From NCBI GenBank assembly GCA_038210135.1, contig JBBQWZ010000046.1:1-57308 (forward strand): a stretch of DNA of 57,308 nt. Direction: 5' to 3'. The notes below the pieces were generated by a model. The model did not search any database and had not been told where the DNA came from. It saw nothing but the letters and a program-made list of their open reading frames with translations. The position numbers and the translations under genes are program-made. Each line of letters opens with the position of its first letter. The first letter of the stretch is position 1. This document shows, piece after piece, positions 25,833-34,422 of this stretch. Source of the stretch: JBBQWZ01 sp038210135 (lineage in GTDB: Bacteria > Acidobacteriota > Terriglobia > Bryobacterales > Bryobacteraceae).

Positions 25833-27740
25833 TTATCGGGCCACCGGCAACTCCACAAAGCTCGTCCCGTAGATTCGCTGCGTCGCCTTCTTGAAATCCG
25901 TGGGTTTCGCGAAGAAGATGTTTGGCACGAACGTCTGCGGATTCCGGTCGTAGAGCGGGAACCACGCGGATTGCACCTGCACCATGATCTTGTGCCCGGG
26001 TAAGAACACGTGATTCGCGTGCGGCAGCGCGAAGCGGTAGGGCAGAGGCTTGCCGGCTTCGATCGGCCTGGCGATCTCGAAGCTTTCGCGATAGCGGCCG
26101 CGGAAAATATCGGCGGATACCATCAGCTGATAGCCGCCCATTGCAGGATCGCCGGCGACTTCGTCGGGATAGACGTCGATCAATTTTACGACCCAATCGG
26201 AATCGGTCCCGCTGGTGGATGCGACCAGGTTCGCGATCGGCTGTCCGCTGATCTTCACCGGACCTGTGAGGACCGCCGAGGTATAGGCCAGGACGTCGGT
26301 CCGGCCCGAAGCTTCACGCTGGTCGTCCACCAGCCAGAACTGCCATGTCAAACCGTTGTCGTAGCCGGTGGGTTGGATAGGGCGCTGGCGAAACGGAACC
26401 GGCTTCGCGGGGTCGCTCACGTATTCCTCAAAGGCCGCGGCGTTGCCGGGTGTCCCCAGCTTGGCGCTCAGACCGGGCTGTAGATATAGAGGCGTCGCCG
26501 TGGTTGCAGCAGGCGGCCACGCCGGAAGACGCCGCCACTGATTCGTTCCCGTTTCGTAAGCGGTCACTGGGGCGATATCAGCCGCGGGTGCTCCGTCTTT
26601 CAGGTATCGATCGAGAAACGGACGCAGGATGTTCTGGCGGAAATAATAGGACGTGTCGGCGTGGAATTTCAACACGCCCAGCGTGCTGCCGTCGTTGATC
26701 GACTGCCCGTGATACCACGGCCCCATCACCAGGAACACCTTGTCATTGTTGGTGTCTTTGGGCTTGATGGCCTTGTAAACAGCCGGGGCTCCGTAGATGT
26801 CTTCCTGATCCCACAGGCTGTGGACCAGCATCACCGGAACCTTCAGCGGCTGCGCGGCGAGGATACGATCCATGGCCTGGTCGCGCCACCATGCGTCGTA
26901 GGCGGGGTGTTCCGAAATCTTGTTCCAGAAACCGATTTGCTCGAGCCCATGACGGCGCGCCAGCTCACCCGCGGTGCCCGCTTCGAGATACATGTCGTAT
27001 TCGTCGTGGTGGCTCGACCACCATTTGACGTCGTTCGAGCGTGTTGCCTGCTGGTCGTGAATGTAGGATAGATTCGGCTGCCGGAACGCTCCGTTGTGGA
27101 ACCAGTCGTCGCCCATCCAACCGTCCACCATCGGATTCATCGGAACAGAAACCTTGAGGGCGGGATGCGGATTCACTAGCGCCATCAGGGGCAGGAAACC
27201 GTCATAGGAAATGCCGAGGATGCCGACCCTGCCGTTCGATTCCGGAGTGTTCTTCACCAGCCAGTCAATAGTGTCGTACGTGTCGGTCGCATGGTCTACC
27301 GGCGTCGGATTGCGCGGACCGCTCAGCGGACGGTTCATCACGTAATCGCCTTCGGAGCCGTATTTACCGCGGATATCCTGCACCACGCGGATGTAGCCGC
27401 CCTCTAGAATCGGCTCGAGCGCGTTGTCGTAGCCGAACAGGTTCGGCCCCATGTGGGAGCTCTGCGCGTGCCCCGTCAGCACGTTCGCGCTATACGGAGT
27501 TCGCGTCATCAGGATCGGCGCGTTCCGCGCGCCTTTGGGAATCAGAATGACCGTGTGCAGCTTGACGCCATCACGCATGGCGATCATGACGTCGCGTTTT
27601 ATGTGGTCGAAGCTGTCAACGACCGGCTTGAATTCAGCGGGCGTTTCGCTGGGGTAATTCGGATACTTCGGCGCGGGCGCTTGGGCCGCGCAGGCTCCCG
27701 CAAACAGCAGAGCGACAAACGCGAGACCGATCTTTCGCAT
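25833..27740 (-). CDS. CocE/NonD family (S15) serine hydrolase, exported
   Basis: 635 residues. A signal peptide covers about residues 1-20, ending in CAAQAPA. The alpha/beta hydrolase domain has the nucleophile in GILGISYDGFLPL, the Asp region in MLVHSLWDQEDIYGA and His in MGPWYHGQS. A jelly-roll C-terminal domain (PepX_C) fills the last 230 residues and includes HANHVFLPGHKIMVQV. Relatives include alpha-amino acid ester hydrolases, cocaine esterase and X-Pro dipeptidyl peptidases; the PMNPMVDGWMGDDWFHNGA block favours the alpha-amino acid ester hydrolase side. Probably periplasmic ester or amide hydrolysis. Convergent with the PIN gene. Confidence 0.88.
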   Translation of the reverse strand: MRKIGLAFVALLFAGACAAQAPAPKYPNYPSETPAEFKPVVDSFDHIKRDVMIAMRDGVKLHTVILIPKGARNAPILMTRTPYSANVLTGHAQSSHMGPNLFGYDNALEPILEGGYIRVVQDIRGKYGSEGDYVMNRPLSGPRNPTPVDHATDTYDTIDWLVKNTPESNGRVGILGISYDGFLPLMALVNPHPALKVSVPMNPMVDGWMGDDWFHNGAFRQPNLSYIHDQQATRSNDVKWWSSHHDEYDMYLEAGTAGELARRHGLEQIGFWNKISEHPAYDAWWRDQAMDRILAAQPLKVPVMLVHSLWDQEDIYGAPAVYKAIKPKDTNNDKVFLVMGPWYHGQSINDGSTLGVLKFHADTSYYFRQNILRPFLDRYLKDGAPAADIAPVTAYETGTNQWRRLPAWPPAATTATPLYLQPGLSAKLGTPGNAAAFEEYVSDPAKPVPFRQRPIQPTGYDNGLTWQFWLVDDQREASGRTDVLAYTSAVLTGPVKISGQPIANLVASTSGTDSDWVVKLIDVYPDEVAGDPAMGGYQLMVSADIFRGRYRESFEIARPIEAGKPLPYRFALPHANHVFLPGHKIMVQVQSAWFPLYDRNPQTFVPNIFFAKPTDFKKATQRIYGTSFVELPVAR

Positions 27741-27774
27741 TCGTCTATCTTAGACGACTGCGTGACGCGTGCCC

Positions 27775-28728
27775 TTAAACTTCTTTGCCGTTGTATAAGC
27801 CGGCGACGTACTGTTCGTAGCCGTTGAACGGTAGCGTCGGCTTCCGTTCCATGCGCGGAATCACCTGTTCAACCGCCTGGGACCAGCGCGGATGCGGCTT
27901 CTTCGGGTTCACATTCGAGTAAAACCCATACTCGGCGGGCTGCAACTGATTCCAGAACGTCCCGGGTTCCTTCGCCACGAACTCGATCTTCTCAATCGAT
28001 TTCGGACTCTTGTAGCCGTACTTCCAGGGGATCGCGATGCGGAACGGCGCGCCATTCTGTTTCGGCAGAATCTTTCCATACATTCCGACCACGCAGAATG
28101 CGAGTGGATTCATGGCTTCATCCATACGGAGGCCTTCGAAATACGGGAACGGGAACTGCGGGTACTTGGCGATGCCGGGCATCTCCGAAGGCCGTTTCGC
28201 CGTGACGAAGCGAATGAACTTGGCTTCGGGCTTTGGCTGCAATTGCTTGATCAATTCCGCGAGCGGAAAGCCGACCCACGGAACCGCCATCGACCAGCGC
28301 TCCACGCAGCGATGACGGTAGAGACGCTCCTCGAGTTGGTTCTTGCGGACCAGTTCCTCAACGTCAAGCGTCATGGGCTTCGCGACCAGGCCGGACACCT
28401 GAATCTTCCACGGCGTCGTGTTGAACTTGCCGACCACGTTCTTGACGTTCTCTTTGTTTTCCGCGTCGAACTCGTAGAAATTGTTGTAGCCCTCGGCCGC
28501 AAACTCTTCGGTGATGGGGCGGTCGAGAGTGAATTCGGAATTCCGCTTCGCGGCGTACACGTTCGCGGCGTCGGCGGCAAAAGCCCGACTTCCTAGCGCA
28601 TGCGCGAGCAGGCCTTCCATGCCGAGGAACCCGGCGCCCTGGAGGATCTGGCGGCGATTCAGGAAGACGCTCTCAGGAGTGGCTTCCCGCTCCGGTATTT
28701 CCCAGCCGCGCGGAATTTTGATCAACAT
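27775..28728 (-). CDS. msrP: Protein-methionine-sulfoxide reductase catalytic subunit (MsrP/YedY)
   Basis: 317 residues. A twin-arginine leader (LNRRQILQGAGFLG, R25-R26) sends the folded molybdenum cofactor protein to the periplasm. The cofactor-binding cysteine is in YRHRCVERWSM, and the sulfite-oxidase fold motifs PWVGFPLAELI and PFRIAIPWKYGYKS are clear. It repairs oxidised methionines in envelope proteins. AGGAG lies 9 bp before the ATG at 28728. The usual membrane partner msrQ is not next to it, so the electron donor must be elsewhere or different. It is divergent from the PspC gene. Confidence 0.92.
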   Translation of the reverse strand: MLIKIPRGWEIPEREATPESVFLNRRQILQGAGFLGMEGLLAHALGSRAFAADAANVYAAKRNSEFTLDRPITEEFAAEGYNNFYEFDAENKENVKNVVGKFNTTPWKIQVSGLVAKPMTLDVEELVRKNQLEERLYRHRCVERWSMAVPWVGFPLAELIKQLQPKPEAKFIRFVTAKRPSEMPGIAKYPQFPFPYFEGLRMDEAMNPLAFCVVGMYGKILPKQNGAPFRIAIPWKYGYKSPKSIEKIEFVAKEPGTFWNQLQPAEYGFYSNVNPKKPHPRWSQAVEQVIPRMERKPTLPFNGYEQYVAGLYNGKEV

Positions 28729-28858
28729 AGGCGATTGCTCCTTAATGACACTATATCCGGGATACGTTTTCCCTATTCCCGCGGATGCTCGGGTTCGCGA
28801 AAGCCGGAACAAACACGGCGGCTCCCACGTTTATGATGCTGTGGAGGCTGGTTTGGTT

Positions 28859-29203
28859 ATGTTTTGTACGCGCTGCGGAATCAAGCTCAAAGACGAAGAC
28901 CACTTCTGTGCCCAATGCGGAACGGGGGTGCGCGGACGTACGGCGTCGGCGTCGATGGAAGGCGTGCCCGGCTACCGTAACAAGCTCAGCCGATTCATTG
29001 AGGAAAAGAAAATCGCCGGCGTCTGCGCAGGATTCGCACGATACCTGAATATGGACGTGACGCTGGTGCGAATCGTCTGGCTGGCGTTGGTGTTTGTGCC
29101 GCCCGGCGTGGGTGCGATCGCCTATATCATCGCCTGGATCGCGATGCCGCGGGATCCGCTGATGATCGAGGCTCCGGCCAAGCCCGTGCAACAGGGCGTT
29201 TAA
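28859..29203 (+). CDS. Zinc-ribbon plus PspC domain membrane protein
   Basis: 114 residues. An N-terminal zinc ribbon has two CxxC pairs (CTRCG and CAQCG). The PspC domain follows from about 45 to 100, with KIAGVCAGFARYLNMDVTLVRIVW and a membrane helix VFVPPGVGAIAYIIAWIAMP. PspC proteins belong to envelope-stress (phage shock) responses or act as membrane-bound regulators. No pspA or pspB is nearby. GGAGG lies about 11 bp before the ATG. An intrinsic terminator follows at 29243. Confidence 0.88.
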   Translation: MFCTRCGIKLKDEDHFCAQCGTGVRGRTASASMEGVPGYRNKLSRFIEEKKIAGVCAGFARYLNMDVTLVRIVWLALVFVPPGVGAIAYIIAWIAMPRDPLMIEAPAKPVQQGV

Positions 29204-29242
29204 GAAATTCCTCCCTAAGGAAGGCCCCTCTCGTCGGGCCCA

Positions 29243-29278
29243 GGTCCGGGCCCTGTCCAATGGGTCCGGACCGTTTTT
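29243..29278 (+). terminator. Intrinsic terminator after the PspC gene
   Basis: Bases 29243-29249 pair with 29266-29272 (GGTCCGG/CCGGACC), followed by five T's at 29274-29278. It lies between the convergent PspC gene and the secreted-protein gene ending at 29284. A second GC palindrome (gggccc pair) just upstream may fold as an alternative. Confidence 0.6.
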
Positions 29279-29283
29279 CGTTC

Positions 29284-29730
29284 CTACTGCTTGTCGAAGT
29301 AGCCGACCGTCTTGTAGGTTTCTCCGTTCGGATTCTTCCAGTCGGACGTCGTCGTCATCACTTTTCCATCGGCGAAGAATTCGGTGATGTGTTTGGTGAC
29401 CACTTTGCCGTTGGCTTTGAACGTGATCTCCAGCTTTCCTTGATTCCCGGTGAGCGCCACCGTCGTATAGACCGGGTGGCCATGGACCGGATAATCCCTT
29501 CCGTCGATCGCCGCGGCGAAATTGTAGCCGTATGGGCTTCCATCGGGAAGCTTGCCGCTCGACGTGAATTTCACGCCTTGCGGAGTTGCTTCGTAAGTGA
29601 GCACCACATCCTTCGGCGGCGTAGTAGGAGACTTGGTTTTCTCGTAGTTCATCTTCCAAACGCCGACCCAGGGGTCGGCTGCGGAGAGTACGCTCGCCAG
29701 CGCAAGCGTGCAAAACAATCGGCGTAGCAT
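29284..29730 (-). CDS. Small secreted protein of unknown function
   Basis: 148 residues with a signal peptide (MLRRLFCTLALASVLSA, cleavage near 17-18). The mature part begins DPWVGVWKMNYEKTKS and is beta-rich with alternating hydrophobics, suggesting a small lipocalin-like barrel. Similar short proteins are common in Acidobacteriota. Binding partner or activity unknown. It sits 39 bp downstream of leuD on the same strand side but points away from the PspC gene; it may have its own promoter. Confidence 0.7.
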   Translation of the reverse strand: MLRRLFCTLALASVLSAADPWVGVWKMNYEKTKSPTTPPKDVVLTYEATPQGVKFTSSGKLPDGSPYGYNFAAAIDGRDYPVHGHPVYTTVALTGNQGKLEITFKANGKVVTKHITEFFADGKVMTTTSDWKNPNGETYKTVGYFDKQ

Positions 29731-29769
29731 GCGGATAGAGTATCTTCGCCGTAACGCAAAAGGCCAGAA

Positions 29770-30354
29770 CTATGTGGCGAGCGTGTTGACTGCGCCCGCG
29801 GCACGTGCTTCGTAGGCGGCGATTGCGTCCTGCTGCTTCAGAATGAAGCCCAGCTCATCTACTCCTTCGAGGAGACAGTGCTTCGAGAAGGCGTCCACCG
29901 GAAACTCTACGGACCGGTCCGCGAATTTCAGCGTCTGCGATTTGAGATCGATGGTCACTTCCTGATCCGGATTGGCAAAGAGAGCCGCGTGGACTTCTTT
30001 TGAAACCTCGATCGGCAGCAGGCCGTTCTTGAGCGAATTCTGCTTGAAGATGTCGGCGAAGGATGTCGAGATCACCGCGCGGAATCCATATTGCGTGAGT
30101 GCCCAGGGAGCATGTTCGCGCGAAGATCCGCAGCCGAAGTTGTCACCGGCGAGCAGCACCTGCGCGCTCTTCGCCCAGGGTTGATTCAGGATGAACGCGG
30201 GCTTTGGCGATCCGTCGGCTTCGTAGCGCCAGTCATAAAAGAGCTGCTCGCCGAGGCCTACCTTCGAAATCGTCTTGAGGAAGCGCGCCGGTATGATCTG
30301 ATCGGTGTCCACGTTGTCCGTGGCGAACGGAACCATCTTGCTGGTGAATGTCAT
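29770..30354 (-). CDS. leuD: 3-isopropylmalate dehydratase small subunit
   Basis: 194 residues. The swivel domain shows DNVDTDQIIPARFL at the N-terminus, AGDNFGCGSSREHAPWAL with the substrate-contact Ser/Arg, and VISTSFADIFKQNSLKNGLLPI. It works with LeuC to isomerise 2- to 3-isopropylmalate. The ATG at 30354 is chosen over one at 30372 because aggaaaca precedes it directly. It is the last gene of the leu run, 64 bp after leuC. Confidence 0.95.
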   Translation of the reverse strand: MTFTSKMVPFATDNVDTDQIIPARFLKTISKVGLGEQLFYDWRYEADGSPKPAFILNQPWAKSAQVLLAGDNFGCGSSREHAPWALTQYGFRAVISTSFADIFKQNSLKNGLLPIEVSKEVHAALFANPDQEVTIDLKSQTLKFADRSVEFPVDAFSKHCLLEGVDELGFILKQQDAIAAYEARAAGAVNTLAT

Positions 30355-30418
30355 TTGTTTCCTGGTCCCCACACTTACGTTCGGGGTTCAATCCTGGTTT
30401 GCTGCGAGACGAGGTCTG

Positions 30419-31822
30419 CTAACTGAGTTCGCGGACATCGGCGACGTGCCCCATGATGGCGCTCGCGGCCGCGGTCAGTGGACTCGCCAGGAACGTGCGC
30501 CCGCCTTTGCCCTGGCGTCCCTCAAAATTGCGGTTCGAGGTCGAGACGCTGTATTCGCCGGGCGAAAGCTGATCGCCATTCATTGCGATACACATGCTGC
30601 AACCGGCTTCGCGCCAGTCGGCTCCGGCGTCGCGGAAAATTTTGTCGAGGCCCTCGGCTTGCGCCTGCTCCTTGATGATTTGCGAACCGGGAACGACGAG
30701 CATGCGGACTCCGTCGGCGACCTTGCGGCCCTTCATGACACCGGCGGCGGCGCGCAGATCGGAGATGCGCGAGTTGGTGCAGCTTCCGACGAACACTACG
30801 TTGACCTTGTGGCCGAGCAGCGGCTTGCCGGCGGGCAGATCCATGTAGCCGAGCGCCTTGATCAGTGTGTCGCGCTCAAGGGGATCGGAAATCAACGCGG
30901 GATCCGGCACCGTGCCGCTGATCGGAATACCCATGCCGGGATTGGTGCCGAACGTGATCATCGGCTCGAGCGCGGAAACGTCGATCGTCAGTGAACGATC
31001 GTAGGTGGCACCGGCGTCGGACGGAAGTAGCTTCCAGCGCGCGACGGCGGCGTCCCAAGCGTCGTCCTTCGGCGCAAACGGACGGCCTTTGACGTACTCG
31101 TAGGTGACCTCGTCCGGCGCGATCATCCCGGCGCGGGCTCCGGCTTCGATCGACATATTGCAGATCGTCATGCGCTCTTCCATCGAGAGCGCGCGGATCG
31201 CTTCGCCGGTGTATTCGAAGATGTGTCCGGTCCCGCCGCCGATGCCGATCTTCGCGATCAATGCCAGGATCATGTCCTTCGCGGTGACGCCCGACTTCAG
31301 CTTGCCGTCGAAGCGGACTTCGAAGGTCTTCGATTCCCTCTGCAGCAGGCACTGCGTGGCCAGCACGTGTTCCACTTCGCTGGTGCCGATGCCGAACGCC
31401 ATTGCGCCGAAGGCCCCGTGCGTGGCCGTGTGGCTATCGCCGCAGACGACGGTCATTCCGGGTTGCGTCAGGCCTTGTTCCGGCCCCATCACGTGGACGA
31501 TACCTTGTTTGTCGCTGTGGAAACCGTAGCAAGGAATCCCGAATTCCTTTGCGTTGGTTTCAAGCTGGGCGACTTGCGTAGCGGCAATCTGATCGAGAAT
31601 CGGAAGCGAACGCGGAGTGGTCGGCGTCGAGTGATCCGTCGTCGCGAAGGTGCGATCCGGCCGGCGGACCTTGATGCCGCGGTCGCGCAATCCGGCAAAG
31701 GCCTGCGGCGAAGTCACCTCATGAACCAAGTGGAGGTCGACGTAAATCAGCGCCGGAACGCCTTCGCTCTCGGCGACGACGTGGTTGTCCCAGACTTTTT
31801 CGATGATCGTGCGTGCTGCCAT
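30419..31822 (-). CDS. leuC: 3-isopropylmalate dehydratase large subunit
   Basis: 467 residues, the normal length for the bacterial LeuC type. 4Fe-4S ligands are in VGSCTNSR and the GCSMC pair near the C-terminus. VCGDSHTATHGAFGAMAFGIGTSEVEHVLA is the aconitase-family active-site block, and THSTPTTPRSL-like DHSTPTTPRS lies near the start. It binds LeuD to form the active enzyme. It starts 14 bp after the leuB stop. Confidence 0.96.
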   Translation of the reverse strand: MAARTIIEKVWDNHVVAESEGVPALIYVDLHLVHEVTSPQAFAGLRDRGIKVRRPDRTFATTDHSTPTTPRSLPILDQIAATQVAQLETNAKEFGIPCYGFHSDKQGIVHVMGPEQGLTQPGMTVVCGDSHTATHGAFGAMAFGIGTSEVEHVLATQCLLQRESKTFEVRFDGKLKSGVTAKDMILALIAKIGIGGGTGHIFEYTGEAIRALSMEERMTICNMSIEAGARAGMIAPDEVTYEYVKGRPFAPKDDAWDAAVARWKLLPSDAGATYDRSLTIDVSALEPMITFGTNPGMGIPISGTVPDPALISDPLERDTLIKALGYMDLPAGKPLLGHKVNVVFVGSCTNSRISDLRAAAGVMKGRKVADGVRMLVVPGSQIIKEQAQAEGLDKIFRDAGADWREAGCSMCIAMNGDQLSPGEYSVSTSNRNFEGRQGKGGRTFLASPLTAAASAIMGHVADVRELS

Positions 31823-31836
31823 AGACTCCCTGATGC

Positions 31837-32901
31837 TTAAACCAACGCGGCGACCGCGCGGCCCACTTCTTCCGTCGTTGCCGGAGCGCCTCTTGGATTC
31901 AGATCCGCTGTCACAGTGCCCGCATTTAGAACGGCTTCGATGGCCGCATTCACGGCGTCCGCTTCCTTCTTCAACCCGAAACTGTATTCGAGCATCGCGG
32001 CTACCGATCCGATCGCGCCCAGCGGATTGGCCTTGTTCTTTCCCGCGATATCCGGCGCGGAACCGTGGACCGGCTCGTACAAACCTTTGTCGTCGCCGAC
32101 CGAGGCGGACGGCAGCATGCCGATGGATCCGGCCAGCACCGCGCCTTCGTCGCTCAGGATGTCGCCGAACATATTCTCGGTCAACAGGATGTCGAACTGT
32201 TTCGGATTCAGCACCAACTGCATGGCGCAGTTATCGACGATCAGATGTTCCAGCTTGATGTCCGGAAATTCGAGCGCCACTTCCTCGACCACGCGATGCC
32301 AGAGCTGCGAAGTTTCAAGGACGTTGAACTTGTCCACGCTCGTGACCTTCTTGCGTCGCGCGCCCGCGAGTTGGAACGCTTTGCGCGCGATCCTGCGGAT
32401 CTCGGCGCGCGTATAGATCATCGTGTTGATGCCGGTCTCTTCATCCCCGGATCCGGAAATGCCGCGCGGCGTACCGTAATACAGGCCTCCCGTCAACTCA
32501 CGGACAATGATCATGTCCACGCCGTCGATGCGGTCGTTCTTCAAAGGCGACGAATCGAGCAGCGCTTTGTACGAACGCACCGGACGCAGGTTCGCATACA
32601 CGCCGAGCACCTTGCGAATTCCGAGCAGTCCGCGCTCGGGCCGCTTATCGGGCGGCAAATTGTCGAAGTCGGGATGCCCAACGGCGCCCATCAGTGTCGC
32701 GTCGGCTTCGAGAGCGAGCCCAATGGTCTGTTCGGGCAGGGCGGTCTTCGTTTCGCGAATCGCCACCCCGCCGATCAGACCTTCCGTCGTCGTGAGGGTG
32801 TGGCCGAATTTCTTTACGACGGCTTCCAGCACGCGCACGCCTTCGCGCGTGACCTCGGTGCCGATTCCGTCCCCCGGTAACAGGAGAACCTTCAAATTCA
32901 T
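31837..32901 (-). CDS. leuB: 3-isopropylmalate dehydrogenase
   Basis: 354 residues. LLPGDGIGTEVTREG opens the family fold. RPVRSYKALLDSSPLKN supplies the substrate-binding arginines, DMIIVRELTGGLYYGTPRG carries the signature Arg and Tyr, and DILLTENMFGDILSDEGAVLAGSIGMLPSA holds the metal Asp residues. NAD specificity is likely from HGSAPDIAGKNKANPLG. Oxidative decarboxylation of 3-isopropylmalate gives the leucine ketoacid. Its first bases overlap the end of the M20 peptidase gene by 4 bp. Confidence 0.96.
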   Translation of the reverse strand: MNLKVLLLPGDGIGTEVTREGVRVLEAVVKKFGHTLTTTEGLIGGVAIRETKTALPEQTIGLALEADATLMGAVGHPDFDNLPPDKRPERGLLGIRKVLGVYANLRPVRSYKALLDSSPLKNDRIDGVDMIIVRELTGGLYYGTPRGISGSGDEETGINTMIYTRAEIRRIARKAFQLAGARRKKVTSVDKFNVLETSQLWHRVVEEVALEFPDIKLEHLIVDNCAMQLVLNPKQFDILLTENMFGDILSDEGAVLAGSIGMLPSASVGDDKGLYEPVHGSAPDIAGKNKANPLGAIGSVAAMLEYSFGLKKEADAVNAAIEAVLNAGTVTADLNPRGAPATTEEVGRAVAALV

Positions 32902-34292
32902 TGCGATAGCCCCTTGACGAGCCGGTAGAGAAACGTCTGCGCCTCGTAGAATTCTTTGACGCCGATACGTTCATCGCGTCCATGAAAGCGAATGTCGTCC
33001 GCCTCCATAAATAAGCCCTGGACGCCGTAAGTTGGAATTCCGCTTTTCCGCAGATAAGCGCCGTCCGTGCCGCCCATAACCATGATCGGAACCGCCGGAA
33101 CTCCGGGCCACATGGCCTCGGTGACCTGAGAGATGACCTGAAAGACGTCGTCGCGCAGGGGCGAAGGCTCGCTAAGTCCGCCGCCGAATTGCGCGGTAGT
33201 CGAAATGGTGACTTGGGAATCGCCGACCACCTGTTTCAACTGCTGCTGCACCGCTTCCGAATTCTGTCCCGGCAGCAACCGGCAGTTGACCATCGCGCCG
33301 GCGGTTTGGGGTAAGGCATTTTGCGCATGCCCACCATCGAGCATGGTGGCGACGCAGGTGTTCCGCAGCGTTGCGTTCCAGGCGGGCGAAGAGGCGGCGA
33401 CCCGTTCCGCGGCCGCGAGGTCGCCTTTCGCGAGAGCCTTCAGGTCCGCTGAAACCGGACCTTTCTCAATCTCACCCATCTTGGCGAAATACGCTTTGGT
33501 GGTGTCGTTCAGAACCACGGGAAACTTAAATTGCGAGATCTTCGTGAGCGCGGCGGCGAGGTGATAGATGGCGTTGTCCGCGACCGGCATCGAGCTATGG
33601 CCGCCGGCATTCTTCACTTCGAAACGGTACGTGAACCCTGACTTCTCGCTGACCTGCACCGCATTCAGGATCTTGCGGCCGCGCCGCATCTCACCCCAGC
33701 CGCCTTCGTTCAACGCGAATTCGGCCTCGATGAGATCGCGGCGATTTTTGAGCAGATAGGCGACTCCGTTGTAAGGGCCGCCGCCCTCTTCATCGGCGGT
33801 CAGCGCCACGATCAGGTCGCGATTGGGCTTGAAGCCTTCCTTCTTGTACTGGATCAGGTTCGCGATCCACAGCGCGGCTTGCGCCTTGTCGTCACCGGTT
33901 CCGCGGCCCCAGAAGTAGCCATCTTTTTCCGTCAGCACGAACGGATCGATCACCCAGTCGGACCGGAGCGCTTCGACGACGTCGATATGCGCCAGTAGTA
34001 GGAGCGGCTTTTTCTGACCGGTGCCCCGCAGTCGGACCACCACGTTCATCTTCTTCGGAATCGCACCCAACACCTGGATGTCGGCCGCCGGAAATCCGGC
34101 CGCCTTCAAGCGGCGCGCGATCGCTTGAGCGGCCGTCGTGGTTTCGCCGGTCGTGAAGCTGGTATTGGTTTCGACGAGTTCTTTATAGATTTCGCGGGCG
34201 AGCTTTTGCTGGTCGGCGGGCTGCGTGTTCTCAGCGAACAGAGAAAGGCCGGCCAGCACGGCAATCGTGAGCAGACGAAGCATAGCTGTCAT
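32898..34292 (-). CDS. M20 family zinc peptidase, exported, inside the leu operon
   Basis: 464 residues. A signal peptide (LLTIAVLAGLSLFAEN) covers about residues 5-22. Zinc site motifs of the M20 family are visible: LLLLAHIDVVEA, WGRGTGDDKAQAA, LTADEEGGG with the catalytic Glu, and a late His in FHGRDERIGV. The dimerisation domain begins near GGHSSMPVADNAI. It would cleave amino acids from peptides or N-acyl groups in the periplasm. The ATG at 34283 is an equally good start. It overlaps leuB by 4 bp and follows leuA, so it is placed in a biosynthetic operon where an exported peptidase is unusual. Confidence 0.9.
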   Translation of the reverse strand: MTAMLRLLTIAVLAGLSLFAENTQPADQQKLAREIYKELVETNTSFTTGETTTAAQAIARRLKAAGFPAADIQVLGAIPKKMNVVVRLRGTGQKKPLLLLAHIDVVEALRSDWVIDPFVLTEKDGYFWGRGTGDDKAQAALWIANLIQYKKEGFKPNRDLIVALTADEEGGGPYNGVAYLLKNRRDLIEAEFALNEGGWGEMRRGRKILNAVQVSEKSGFTYRFEVKNAGGHSSMPVADNAIYHLAAALTKISQFKFPVVLNDTTKAYFAKMGEIEKGPVSADLKALAKGDLAAAERVAASSPAWNATLRNTCVATMLDGGHAQNALPQTAGAMVNCRLLPGQNSEAVQQQLKQVVGDSQVTISTTAQFGGGLSEPSPLRDDVFQVISQVTEAMWPGVPAVPIMVMGGTDGAYLRKSGIPTYGVQGLFMEADDIRFHGRDERIGVKEFYEAQTFLYRLVKGLSQ

Positions 34293-34422
34293 TGTAGAAC
34301 TGTGCGGAGGTTAGGCAACTCCGCGATGGAAGAGACCGCCTGCGAATCCAGCCCTCAGCACAGAACCGCGACCGTCAGGGAGCGGATCTCGATGCAAGCA
34401 AACTCTTCGACACGAATGCGCT

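Noticed and set aside
30355..30418. tRNA-like T-loop (ggttcaatcc) between leuC and leuD
   Set aside because: No matching acceptor, anticodon or D arms in the 64-bp gap.
32065..32880. 271-codon frame antisense to leuB
   Set aside because: The opposite strand is unmistakably leuB; the frame is open only because of high GC.
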